Positions 52,660 through 60,191 of a DNA stretch of 64,000 nt are shown here, piece by piece. Each line of letters starts with the position of its first letter. Position 1 is the stretch's first letter. The position numbers were made by a program, and so were the translations under genes. Source of the stretch: Actinomycetes bacterium (GTDB lineage: Bacteria; Actinomycetota; Actinomycetes; Actinomycetales; Microbacteriaceae); contig JAEZHW010000069.1 of assembly GCA_023436775.1 (NCBI GenBank), positions 62,001-126,000 of the forward strand. The letters run 5' to 3'. The notes beneath the pieces are model-generated. The model had not been told where the DNA came from, made no database searches, and saw only the letters and a program-made list of their open reading frames with translations.

Positions 52660-53229
52660 TTAGAACGCCCAGACCATGGTCAGGTCGTCGCCGATCTGGC
52701 CGAACAGTTCATCACCGAAGACCAGCACGCCCTTGACCTGGGATACGCCGCCGACGTAGCTGCCGATGACCAGGACGGTGCCGTCGTAGTAGTACTGACC
52801 AGGGTTGTCGGTCGGGTCGGCCACGGTGTAGCCGCTCTGCTCAGCCAGCGCGTTGGCGTCTGCCAGCGACAGCACCGCCGAGTCATAGACCGCGGTCACC
52901 GGACCCAGCGTGCCGTCATTCTCGAACTGGAAGAAGCAGCCGGTACCCGGGAAGCTGATGTTCGATTCCTCGACCAAGGCGTTGGCGTCGACTTCGATGA
53001 AGTGGGCACCCGAGTCAGCACCCAGGGCGTTGAGTTCGTCCATGAAGCCAGCGGGGCATTCGGCGATGCCGTCGACCGGGGCCGCGGGAACGGCCGGTGC
53101 GCTGGGTGCCGGCACCTCGACCTCGACGTCGGCGCCGTCGTCGACCACGGCCGAGCTGGAGCAGGCGGTCAGGGCAAGGGCGGCCGCGAAGGCTGCTGCG
53201 GAGAGTGCAGACCGCAGGGGAGTACGCAT
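52660..53229 (-). CDS. Secreted lipoprotein of unknown function
   Basis: 189 residues. MRTPLRSALSAAAFAAALAL then TACSSS is a lipoprotein signal with the lipidated cysteine around residue 23. A Val/Pro/Ala linker (VDDGADVEVEVPAPSAPAVP) leads to a domain with AECPAGFMDELNALGADSGA and PGTGCFFQFENDGTLGPVTA, which carries a cysteine pair. I do not recognise the family. GAGGA before the ATG sets the start. It converges with hipA and is separated from plsC by a 143-base divergent promoter region. Confidence 0.8.
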   Translation of the reverse strand: MRTPLRSALSAAAFAAALALTACSSSAVVDDGADVEVEVPAPSAPAVPAAPVDGIAECPAGFMDELNALGADSGAHFIEVDANALVEESNISFPGTGCFFQFENDGTLGPVTAVYDSAVLSLADANALAEQSGYTVADPTDNPGQYYYDGTVLVIGSYVGGVSQVKGVLVFGDELFGQIGDDLTMVWAF

Positions 53230-53360
53230 TGATTCCTCAGTTTCTTGTCTGTGCGCATGGCCCGAATTGGGCAGAACAGCAGTACAGTACGCGAATTTTC
53301 GAACTAAGTTCGGCATTGTGAGGCGATTGTGTCCTGGTCTGTCACATCCTGGGACAGGAG

Positions 53361-53372
53361 TAGGCTCAAAGG
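53361..53372 (+). promoter_or_regulatory. Leaderless promoter -10 of the plsC-type gene
   Basis: TAGGCT (53361-53366), 6 bases, then GTG 53373. Confidence 0.6.
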
Positions 53373-54080
53373 GTGACTGCCGCACCCGAAGACTCTGAGG
53401 CGGTCCCACGTCCCGGGGCTGTCTTCCATATCGTTCGCAATGTTCTCCGCCCAGTGCTGTGGATCGTCTACGGGTGGCGGAGGCAAGGCCATCGCAATCT
53501 GCCAGCTCAAGGACCGGTGCTGCTGGCAGCGAATCACCTGTCTGGCTGGGACACGGTCCTGATTCCGCTGGCGTCGCCTCGCCCAGTGCAGTTCCTCACG
53601 AAGTCCGCGTACTTCACCAAGCCCGGGCTCAAGGGCCGCTTCATGCGTTGGTTCTTTACTTCGATCGGTGGCGTCCCAGTGCATCGCAGCGTCGGGCATG
53701 ACGCTCAGGCTGCGCTGCACTCGGGCAGCGCGATTCTGCGCTCGGGCGCCGTGTTCGCGGTGTTCCCAGAGGGAACTCGATCGCGGGATGGACGCCTGTA
53801 CAAGGGGCGGTCCGGCGCCGCCTGGATGGCCCTCGACACGGGTGCTATGGTCGTCCCAGTCGGCGTGCTCGGCACGCATGCGATGCGTCCCTTCGCCTGG
53901 TGGTTTGGTCGCTCACGACCTGAAATTCGTTTCGGCGAGCCGATCAACTTGGACGCGGTTGCGCACCTGAGTGCAGGCGCAGCTCGACGTCAAGTCACCG
54001 ATCAGATCATGGACGCGATCGCGGCCCTGACCGGACAAGAGCGAGTCGACATGCTCAACGCGGGCAGCCGGGACGAGTGA
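53373..54080 (+). CDS. 1-acylglycerol-3-phosphate acyltransferase-like (PlsC type)
   Basis: 235 residues. The HX4D motif is in LLAANHLSGWDTVLIPLASP, and FPEGTRSRDGRLYKGRSGAA is the second motif. GGVPVHRS is the third. A hydrophobic segment near residues 20-35 (RNVLRPVLWIVYG) suggests membrane association. It transfers an acyl chain to lysophosphatidic acid or a related lipid. GTG 53373 fits the leaderless rule. It stands alone between a divergent lipoprotein gene and glyS. Confidence 0.88.
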   Translation: MTAAPEDSEAVPRPGAVFHIVRNVLRPVLWIVYGWRRQGHRNLPAQGPVLLAANHLSGWDTVLIPLASPRPVQFLTKSAYFTKPGLKGRFMRWFFTSIGGVPVHRSVGHDAQAALHSGSAILRSGAVFAVFPEGTRSRDGRLYKGRSGAAWMALDTGAMVVPVGVLGTHAMRPFAWWFGRSRPEIRFGEPINLDAVAHLSAGAARRQVTDQIMDAIAALTGQERVDMLNAGSRDE

Positions 54081-54152
54081 CGTTCGGACCCGTCAAGGGC
54101 GCACCAGCATCCTCGAGCAGCGATCGCTTCGCGGAACTGTGGCTGGGCTGAC

Positions 54153-54192
54153 TAGACTGGTGCGAAACCACGCCGGGCAGCCAGCCCGGCGT
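54153..54192 (+). promoter_or_regulatory. glyS promoter -10 and 5' leader hairpin
   Basis: TAGACT (54153-54158) predicts a start near 54165. The leader then forms a perfect 9-bp stem, ACGCCGGGC (54170-54178) with GCCCGGCGT (54184-54192) and a 5-base loop, ending about 10 bases before the AAGGAG ribosome site. It may stabilise the mRNA or tune glyS expression. It lacks T-box landmarks. Confidence 0.5.
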
Positions 54193-54214
54193 TCGTGCGA
54201 ACAAGGAGTGTTCT

Positions 54215-55600
54215 GTGGCAGCGCCATCCCGTCTTGACTCTGTGATTAGCCTCGCGAAGCGCCGCGGCTTCGTCTTCCAAGCGGGTGAAATTTACGGCGG
54301 ATCCCGTTCCGCTTGGGACTACGGCCCCCTCGGGACGGCGCTCAAGGAGAACATCAAGCGCCAGTGGTGGATGTCCATGGTGCAGAGCCGCGATGACGTG
54401 GTCGGCATCGACTCCAGTGTCATCTTGCCGCGCCAGGTCTGGGAAGCCTCCGGACACGTCGCCGTCTTCACCGACCCGCTGGTCGAGTGCCTCAGTTGCC
54501 ACCGCCGGTACCGCGAGGACCACCTGCTCGAAGAATTCGAGGAGAAGAAGGGTCGCGCACCCGAAGGCGGTATGAACGAGATCGCCTGCGCAAACTGTGG
54601 CACCCGCGGTCAGTGGACTGCGCCGCAGAACTTCTCGGGTCTGCTCAAGACCTTCCTGGGTCCCGTGGACGACGAGCAGGGGTTGCACTATCTGCGGCCG
54701 GAGACCGCGCAGGGCATCTTCGTGAACTTCAACAACGTCCTTACGGCAAGCCGTATGAAGCCTCCGTTCGGCATCGGCCAGATCGGCAAGAGCTTCCGCA
54801 ACGAGATCACGCCGGGCAACTTCATCTTCCGTACCCGCGAGTTCGAGCAGATGGAGATGGAATTCTTCGTCGAGCCGGGCACGGACGAAGAATGGCACCA
54901 GTACTGGATCGACCAGCGCATGGCCTGGTACGTGGACCTGGGCATCAACCCGGACAACCTGCGCCTGTACGAGCACCCCAAGGAGAAGCTCTCGCACTAC
55001 TCCAAGGGCACCACGGACATTGAGTACCGCTTCCAGTTCGCGGGCAGCGAGTGGGGCGAGCTCGAAGGCATCGCGAACCGCACCGACTTCGACCTGAAGA
55101 CCCACTCGGAGCACTCTGGGCAGGACCTCAGCTACTTCGACCAGGCCAAGAACGAGCGCTGGATCCCCTACGTGATTGAGCCCGCGGCTGGCCTCACCCG
55201 CTCGGTGATGGCCTTCCTGATGGATGCCTACCACGAGGACGAGGCCCCGAACACGAAGGGTGGCACCGACACCCGTGTGGTGCTGCGTCTGGACCGCCGC
55301 CTCGCCCCGGTGAAGGCAGCGGTGCTGCCGCTGAGCCGTAATGAGCAGCTCTCACCGATGGCCCGCGAACTTGCCGCCAAGCTGCGTCGCATTTGGAACG
55401 TCGACTTTGACGACGCCGGTGCGATCGGCCGTCGCTACCGCCGTCAGGACGAGATCGGCACCCCGTTCTGCATCACGGTCGACTTCGACTCCCTCGAGGA
55501 CCAGGCCGTCACCGTGCGCGAGCGCGACACCATGTCGCAGGAGCGCATCCCGCTCGAGGGCCTGCAGGCCTACCTTGCAGAGCGGCTGATCGGAGCCTAA
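54215..55600 (+). CDS. glyS: Glycyl-tRNA synthetase, single-chain class II
   Basis: 461 residues, the alpha2-type GlyRS. GFVFQAGEIYGGSRSAWDYG, PLGTALKENIKRQWW, HYLRPETAQGIFVNFNNVL and IGQIGKSFRNEITPGNFIFR (class II motif 2) are intact. Two CxxC pairs (CLSCHRRY and CANCGTRG) form the expected zinc insert. A C-terminal anticodon-binding domain starts near residue 360 (VLRLDRRLAPVKAAVLPLSR). GTG 54215 has AAGGAG 6 bases upstream. A CPBP protease gene begins 1 base after the stop codon. Confidence 0.97.
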   Translation: MAAPSRLDSVISLAKRRGFVFQAGEIYGGSRSAWDYGPLGTALKENIKRQWWMSMVQSRDDVVGIDSSVILPRQVWEASGHVAVFTDPLVECLSCHRRYREDHLLEEFEEKKGRAPEGGMNEIACANCGTRGQWTAPQNFSGLLKTFLGPVDDEQGLHYLRPETAQGIFVNFNNVLTASRMKPPFGIGQIGKSFRNEITPGNFIFRTREFEQMEMEFFVEPGTDEEWHQYWIDQRMAWYVDLGINPDNLRLYEHPKEKLSHYSKGTTDIEYRFQFAGSEWGELEGIANRTDFDLKTHSEHSGQDLSYFDQAKNERWIPYVIEPAAGLTRSVMAFLMDAYHEDEAPNTKGGTDTRVVLRLDRRLAPVKAAVLPLSRNEQLSPMARELAAKLRRIWNVDFDDAGAIGRRYRRQDEIGTPFCITVDFDSLEDQAVTVRERDTMSQERIPLEGLQAYLAERLIGA

Positions 55601-55601
55601 C

Positions 55602-56750
55602 GTGTCGACGCCCGGCACGGAGCCGACGCCCCAGCGGGAGCCGGGGTCCGAGCCCGTGTCGGGCGTTGCCGTACCAGGCGGTGCCGTCGCTGCAACGAAG
55701 GCGTCGCTCATCGCTGCCGCCACACAGCACAGCATCCCGTACCACCGCCTGCAGCGGATCGCAGCCAGCTATGCCTGGTGGAAGCCTGCCCTGGCGGTCG
55801 CAATCACCGCCCTCGGCGTGTTCGCGGTCACGCAACTCTACGTATTCCTGCTGCCGCACGTGCTCCCAGGTGACGTCCTCCTCGAGGTGATCGGGGATCT
55901 GTCGACTGGGGACATCGATACGGCAACCCCCGCCTCGCTGGCGATCACGCTGCTGTCAGTGGCGGTGTGGCTACCGATCGGATTCCTGGCGTACCGTCTC
56001 GTCGGTTTCCGTCCGGTTGGCATGCTGTCGTCAATTGTGGGCCGAATCCGTTGGAAGTGGCTGCTGCTGATGATGGCGCTGTCCGTTGGGATGGTGATCG
56101 TCGCGATGGTGGTCGCAAGCGTGATCATGGCTGCGGCGCTGCCGCTCCGCGACGGTGATCTGTCCTTCGGCGATCGCACGTGGGACCAGCCAGGTGGCGA
56201 ACTCGGGGCACTTGCAGCGGTGGAGTCGCGCCTCGTACCGATGGAACAGTTCCTCGCGTCCGCCGCCGTCATCCTGCTGTTGGTGCCGTTCCAGGCCGCA
56301 GCCGAGGAGTACGTCTTCCGGGGCGTGTTCTTCCAGTCCTTCGGAAGCTGGCTTCGTTGGCCGCTGGCCGCCGTGCTGCCGGGCGCGGTGCTGTTTGCCC
56401 TGGGACACGTCTACGACATCTGGGGTTTGCTCTCGGTGAGTATCCTCGGGCTCGGATTTGCCTGGCTCACCTGGCGCACCGGTGGGTTGGAGGCCGCGAT
56501 CGCCTTGCACAGCATCTACAACGCCGTACAGATGCTCTTGCTGGCGAGTGGCCTGTTGGGCACTACTGTCGCCGAGGGAAGCGCCGAGGGATCGCCCTGG
56601 TCGCTGCTGTACCCGCTCGTGTTAGTTCTCATTGCGGCGTTGGTCGTGCATCTCATCTCGCCGGCGCCATGGCCGTCAGCGGCGCCAAGCGGCCGTGCGG
56701 ATACCCCGTCGGGGGTGGGAATGCCCGGCGACGGTGGGGCGTTGCAGTGA
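55602..56750 (+). CDS. CPBP-family intramembrane metalloprotease
   Basis: 382 residues with about eight membrane helices after a cytosolic N-terminal 60 residues. The abortive-infection/CAAX protease motifs are intact: AAEEYVFRG (EExxxR), FALGHVYD (FxxxH) and ALHSIYNA (HxxxN). Family members cleave membrane peptides or prenylated proteins, or take part in peptide immunity. It follows glyS by 1 base and overlaps the FrnE-like gene by GTGA, so it is probably in the glyS operon. The function is unknown. Confidence 0.9.
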   Translation: MSTPGTEPTPQREPGSEPVSGVAVPGGAVAATKASLIAAATQHSIPYHRLQRIAASYAWWKPALAVAITALGVFAVTQLYVFLLPHVLPGDVLLEVIGDLSTGDIDTATPASLAITLLSVAVWLPIGFLAYRLVGFRPVGMLSSIVGRIRWKWLLLMMALSVGMVIVAMVVASVIMAAALPLRDGDLSFGDRTWDQPGGELGALAAVESRLVPMEQFLASAAVILLLVPFQAAAEEYVFRGVFFQSFGSWLRWPLAAVLPGAVLFALGHVYDIWGLLSVSILGLGFAWLTWRTGGLEAAIALHSIYNAVQMLLLASGLLGTTVAEGSAEGSPWSLLYPLVLVLIAALVVHLISPAPWPSAAPSGRADTPSGVGMPGDGGALQ

Positions 56751-57433
56751 GTATGACTGACGCCTCGCCGATCACCGTTGAAATCTGGTCCGATATTGCC
56801 TGCCCGTGGTGTTTCATTGGCAAGCGCAAGTTTGAGCAGGGCCGAGCCAGCTTCGAAGCTGGCGGCGAGCAGGTGCCGGTGACCGTCGAATATCGCTCCT
56901 TCGAACTCTCGCCGGACACCCCGGCGGATTTCCAGGGCTCGACCGTGGAGTTCCTGGCCAAGCACAAGCGCATGCCCGAGGCGCAGGTGCAGCAAATGCT
57001 GCAGCACGTCACCGGGATCGCTAGCGAGGTCGGGCTCCACTACGACTTTGACTCCGTCGTGCACGTGAACACGCTGCGTGCGCACCAGGTCTTGCACGTT
57101 GCCAAGGGTGTGGGCAAGCAGCTTGAGGTTGCAGAGGCGCTGTTCTCGGCCTACTTCGAGCAGGGACAGAACTTGAGCGACCCAGAGGTGCTCGCGGACA
57201 TTGCGGCAAGTGCCGGCGTGGACCGTCAGCAGGTACTCGATGCCCTGGCCAGCGAGGTGTATCTGCCGGCCGTGCAGGAAGACATCGCGCAGGCGCAGCG
57301 CTACGGCATCCGCGGCGTTCCCTTTGCCGTCATCGACGGCCGCTACGGCGTGTCGGGTGCGCAGCCGGCCGAGGTGTTCGCGCAGGCGCTGGCGCAGGCC
57401 GCGCAGGACCGCCTCGGCGGCGTGGAGGCCTAG
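56747..57433 (+). CDS. DsbA-family (FrnE-like) thiol oxidoreductase
   Basis: 228 residues. The thioredoxin-fold active site is CPWC (residues 19-22 from GTG 56747), in VEIWSDIACPWCFIGKRKFE. The cis-Pro loop is RGVPFAVID. There is no signal peptide, so it acts in the cytosol. GTG 56747 gives the GTGA overlap with the preceding protease; ATG 56753 is 2 codons downstream. The helical insertion has FLAKHKRMPEAQVQQML as in FrnE proteins. A 50-residue CxxxxC protein gene starts 2 bases after its stop codon. Confidence 0.92.
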   Translation: MSMTDASPITVEIWSDIACPWCFIGKRKFEQGRASFEAGGEQVPVTVEYRSFELSPDTPADFQGSTVEFLAKHKRMPEAQVQQMLQHVTGIASEVGLHYDFDSVVHVNTLRAHQVLHVAKGVGKQLEVAEALFSAYFEQGQNLSDPEVLADIAASAGVDRQQVLDALASEVYLPAVQEDIAQAQRYGIRGVPFAVIDGRYGVSGAQPAEVFAQALAQAAQDRLGGVEA

Positions 57434-57435
57434 CA

Positions 57436-57588
57436 ATGGGTGGCCAGCAACAGCACCCGGAGGCACGAAACCCGATCGGACTGATCGGTGTGGGCGGCGA
57501 GGCGGCGCTCTGCGTGGATGGCGTCTGCATCGTGCCGGGCATGGGGGAGCAGGCGGAGCAGCCCGTCACCGACACTCCGGCTCAATAG
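57436..57588 (+). CDS. Small 50-residue CxxxxC protein after the FrnE-like gene
   Basis: ATG 57436 starts a 50-residue frame. GGAGG (57424-57428), inside the end of the FrnE-like gene, lies exactly 7 bases upstream, a textbook ribosome site. Residues 26-31 read CVDGVC, giving one CxxxxC pair; the rest is Gly/Gln/Glu-rich with no membrane segment. It is too short for ordinary ORF listing. I do not recognise a family. The context next to a CPWC oxidoreductase suggests a partner, substrate or redox-active peptide. A frameshifted C-terminal tail of the FrnE-like protein is the alternative. Confidence 0.6.
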   Translation: MGGQQQHPEARNPIGLIGVGGEAALCVDGVCIVPGMGEQAEQPVTDTPAQ

Positions 57589-57663
57589 CGCCGCCACCGC
57601 CTCGCTGAGCAGGAATCCAGCCCATACCCAACCGCAGTCACGCGGCGGTCAGGCGGAATCTGG

Positions 57664-57675
57664 GAGAATACTCGG
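57664..57675 (+). promoter_or_regulatory. Possible leaderless promoter -10 of dusB
   Basis: GAGAAT (57664-57669) is 6 bases before GTG 57676. Only two consensus positions match, so it is weaker than the other leaderless sites. Confidence 0.35.
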
Positions 57676-58875
57676 GTGACTGCACTCTCCGCCACCGCCC
57701 CTGCATTGCGTATCGGCTCGCTCGAGCTACCGGTGCCGGTCGTTCTCGCGCCGATGGCGGGCATCACGAACACCGCGTTCCGTCGTCTCTGCCGTGAATA
57801 CGGCGCAGGCCTGTACGTCAGCGAGATGATCACCTCGCGCGCCCTGGTGGAACGCACGCCCGATTCGATGCGCCTGATCCAGCACCACGAATCCGAGACG
57901 CCGCGCTCCATCCAGCTCTACGGCGTTGACCCCAAAACCGTCGCCGAGGCGGTGACCATGCTCGTTGCCGAAGACCGCGCCGATCACATCGACCTGAACT
58001 TCGGTTGCCCGGTGCCCAAGGTCACCCGCAAGGGAGGTGGCGCCGCACTGCCGTGGAAGAGCGACCTGTTCCGCGACATCGTCGAGGGCGCGGTGAAGGC
58101 GGCTGGCGACATTCCGCTCACCGTCAAGATGCGCAAGGGCATCGACAGCGAGCACCTGACCTTCCTGGATGCTGCCAAGGCAGCCGAGCAGGCCGGCGTT
58201 GCTGCGATCGCGCTGCACGCTCGCACGGCGGCCGAGTTCTACTCCGGCACTGCCGACTGGGATGCGATTGCAACGCTGAAGCAAACCATCACCAGCCTGC
58301 CCGTGCTCGGCAATGGTGACATCTGGAGCGCCGAAGATGCCATCCGCATGGTGGAGCAGACCGGCTGCGACGGTGTCGTGGTGGGCCGCGGCTGCCTCGG
58401 TCGCCCGTGGTTGTTCGGCGATCTTGCTGCTGCCTTCCAGGCACGCCAGGGACTGATCTCGGCCGAGGAGGCCGCTGAAGCGCTGCGTCGGCCGACGCTG
58501 GGTGAGGTGGCCGATGCATTCCGTCGCCACGCCCACCTGCTCGGCGAATTCTTCGCTGAAGACCGTGACGGCGGCGAATCCCGGGCCTGCCGCGACATCC
58601 GCAAGCACGTGGCCTGGTACTTCAAGGGCTACCCGGTGGGCGGGGAACTGCGCGCAGCGCTAGCCAGGGTCGAGTCCTACGCCCAGTTGGACGATCTGCT
58701 CGGCACGCTGGATGGATCGATGCCGTACCCGGGGGACGAGGCCGAGGGCCCGCGCGGACGTGCCGGCACCCCGAAGCGTCCGGCGCTGCCGGACGGCTGG
58801 CTCGACTCTCGCCTGCTCGACGAGGCCGCCAGCTGCGAGCTGAACGCGGCGGAACTGGACGTCTCCGGTGGCTGA
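57676..58875 (+). CDS. dusB: tRNA-dihydrouridine synthase
   Basis: 399 residues. It reduces uridines in tRNA using FMN. VVLAPMAGITNTAFRRLCRE, HIDLNFGCPVPKVTRKGGGA (catalytic Cys), VKMRKGID and VLGNGDIWSAEDAIRMVEQT are conserved DusB blocks. CDGVVVGRGCLGRPWLFGDL is the phosphate-binding end. GTG 57676 is chosen over no nearby ribosome site. It overlaps dgt by 8 bases. Confidence 0.95.
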   Translation: MTALSATAPALRIGSLELPVPVVLAPMAGITNTAFRRLCREYGAGLYVSEMITSRALVERTPDSMRLIQHHESETPRSIQLYGVDPKTVAEAVTMLVAEDRADHIDLNFGCPVPKVTRKGGGAALPWKSDLFRDIVEGAVKAAGDIPLTVKMRKGIDSEHLTFLDAAKAAEQAGVAAIALHARTAAEFYSGTADWDAIATLKQTITSLPVLGNGDIWSAEDAIRMVEQTGCDGVVVGRGCLGRPWLFGDLAAAFQARQGLISAEEAAEALRRPTLGEVADAFRRHAHLLGEFFAEDRDGGESRACRDIRKHVAWYFKGYPVGGELRAALARVESYAQLDDLLGTLDGSMPYPGDEAEGPRGRAGTPKRPALPDGWLDSRLLDEAASCELNAAELDVSGG

Positions 58876-60163
58876 TTGGGACGGGCGGGGGCGCGTCCCA
58901 AAGGGGTATACCGAGGCTGATGCCGAGCGCATGCTGCCGGAGCGGCACGATTCCTCACGCAGCGACTTCGCACGCGACCGGGCGCGAGTGTTGCACTCCA
59001 GCGGCCTGCGGCGCCTCGCCGCGAAGACGCAGGTACTGAGCCCCTTCGGTGACGATTTCGCGCGTAACCGACTGACGCACTCGCTCGAGGTGGCGCAAAT
59101 CGGTCGCGAGATGGCGTTCGCCCTCGGAGCCGACCCGGACATCGTGGACGCTGCCTGCCTCTCGCACGACCTCGGCCACCCGCCATTCGGGCACAACGGT
59201 GAGCGTGCCCTGCAGGAATGGGCGGCCGACATCGGTGGCTTTGAAGGCAATGCGCAGACGCTGCGACTGCTGACCCGCCTTGAGCCGAAGGTGCATGATG
59301 CGAACGGTCGCAGCCGCGGCCTCAACCTGACCCGAGCGGTGCTGGACGCGTGCGTCAAGTACCCATGGACTGCTGAGGACGCTCCGTCGAAGGCCACCGA
59401 AGGGAACCCGCCGGGCGTGGCGGTCAAGTTCGGCGTCTACGAGGACGATCGCGATGTCTTCGACTGGATCCGAGCTGGCCGCGCCGACCAGGTCACTCCA
59501 GTCGAGGCGCAGCTGATGGACTTCGCCGACGACGTCGCCTACTCGGTGCACGACTTCGAGGACGCGATCCTGAATGAGTTCATCGACCCGGAACTGTTGG
59601 ACTCCCGCGCTGGGCACGACTCACTGCTCGACCTGGTGGTGGAGTGGGCCGGCGGTCGCTACGGCCGCGATGAACTTGGTGAGGCCTTCGAACGCATCCG
59701 TTCCATGCCGCTGTGGCTGCGACGCTGGGACGGCGGCCATCACGATCAGGCACGGCTCAAGAACTTCACCAGTCAGCTCATCGGACGGTTCTCGCACTCG
59801 GCCGAAGAAGCTACCCGCGCCGAGGCGAAGGGACGGCTGCGAGGCCGTTATCACGACACGGTCGTGGTGCCGCGCCACATCCAAACCGAGATCGCGGTAC
59901 TCAAGGGCATCGCGGCTCGCTTCGTGATGGCGATCGATTCCAGGCAGGACGGCTACGAGCGTGAACGCACCATCTTGCTCGAGCTTGCCGACCGGTTGCT
60001 AGAACTCAACGGCCGGGTGCTGGACGGCGCCTTCCGCCTCGCCTGGAGCGAAGCCAAGAACGATCAGGAGCGCAAGCGTGTCGTGGTGGACCAGGTGGCG
60101 AGCCTGACCGACCAGGCCGCGACCGAATGGCATAGCGAACTGGTCGCTCGGCGCACTGTCTGA
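58868..60163 (+). CDS. dgt: Deoxyguanosinetriphosphate triphosphohydrolase-like protein
   Basis: 431 residues. The HD-domain metal site is present: RLTHSLEVAQIGREM, the HD pair in CLSHDLGHPPFGHNGERALQ, and the final Asp in MDFADDVAYSVHDFED. It probably hydrolyses dNTPs to deoxynucleosides and triphosphate. The GTG start overlaps dusB. It precedes dnaG, a common actinobacterial arrangement linking dNTP balance with replication. Confidence 0.92.
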   Translation: MADWDGRGRVPKGYTEADAERMLPERHDSSRSDFARDRARVLHSSGLRRLAAKTQVLSPFGDDFARNRLTHSLEVAQIGREMAFALGADPDIVDAACLSHDLGHPPFGHNGERALQEWAADIGGFEGNAQTLRLLTRLEPKVHDANGRSRGLNLTRAVLDACVKYPWTAEDAPSKATEGNPPGVAVKFGVYEDDRDVFDWIRAGRADQVTPVEAQLMDFADDVAYSVHDFEDAILNEFIDPELLDSRAGHDSLLDLVVEWAGGRYGRDELGEAFERIRSMPLWLRRWDGGHHDQARLKNFTSQLIGRFSHSAEEATRAEAKGRLRGRYHDTVVVPRHIQTEIAVLKGIAARFVMAIDSRQDGYERERTILLELADRLLELNGRVLDGAFRLAWSEAKNDQERKRVVVDQVASLTDQAATEWHSELVARRTV

Positions 60164-60179
60164 CCCCCTCCCAGCCTCG

Positions 60180-60191
60180 TAGGATGGGGGC
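60180..60191 (+). promoter_or_regulatory. Leaderless promoter -10 of dnaG
   Basis: TAGGAT (60180-60185), 6 bases, then ATG 60192. Confidence 0.65.

Noticed and set aside
54159..54214. T-box riboswitch before glyS
   Set aside because: The leader is only about 50 bases, with one hairpin, no T-box sequence and no specifier loop.
57431..57588. Frameshift in the FrnE-like gene
   Set aside because: The 50-aa frame has its own ATG and ideal ribosome site, and the FrnE-like protein is already complete through its final helix. A frameshift remains a minor alternative.
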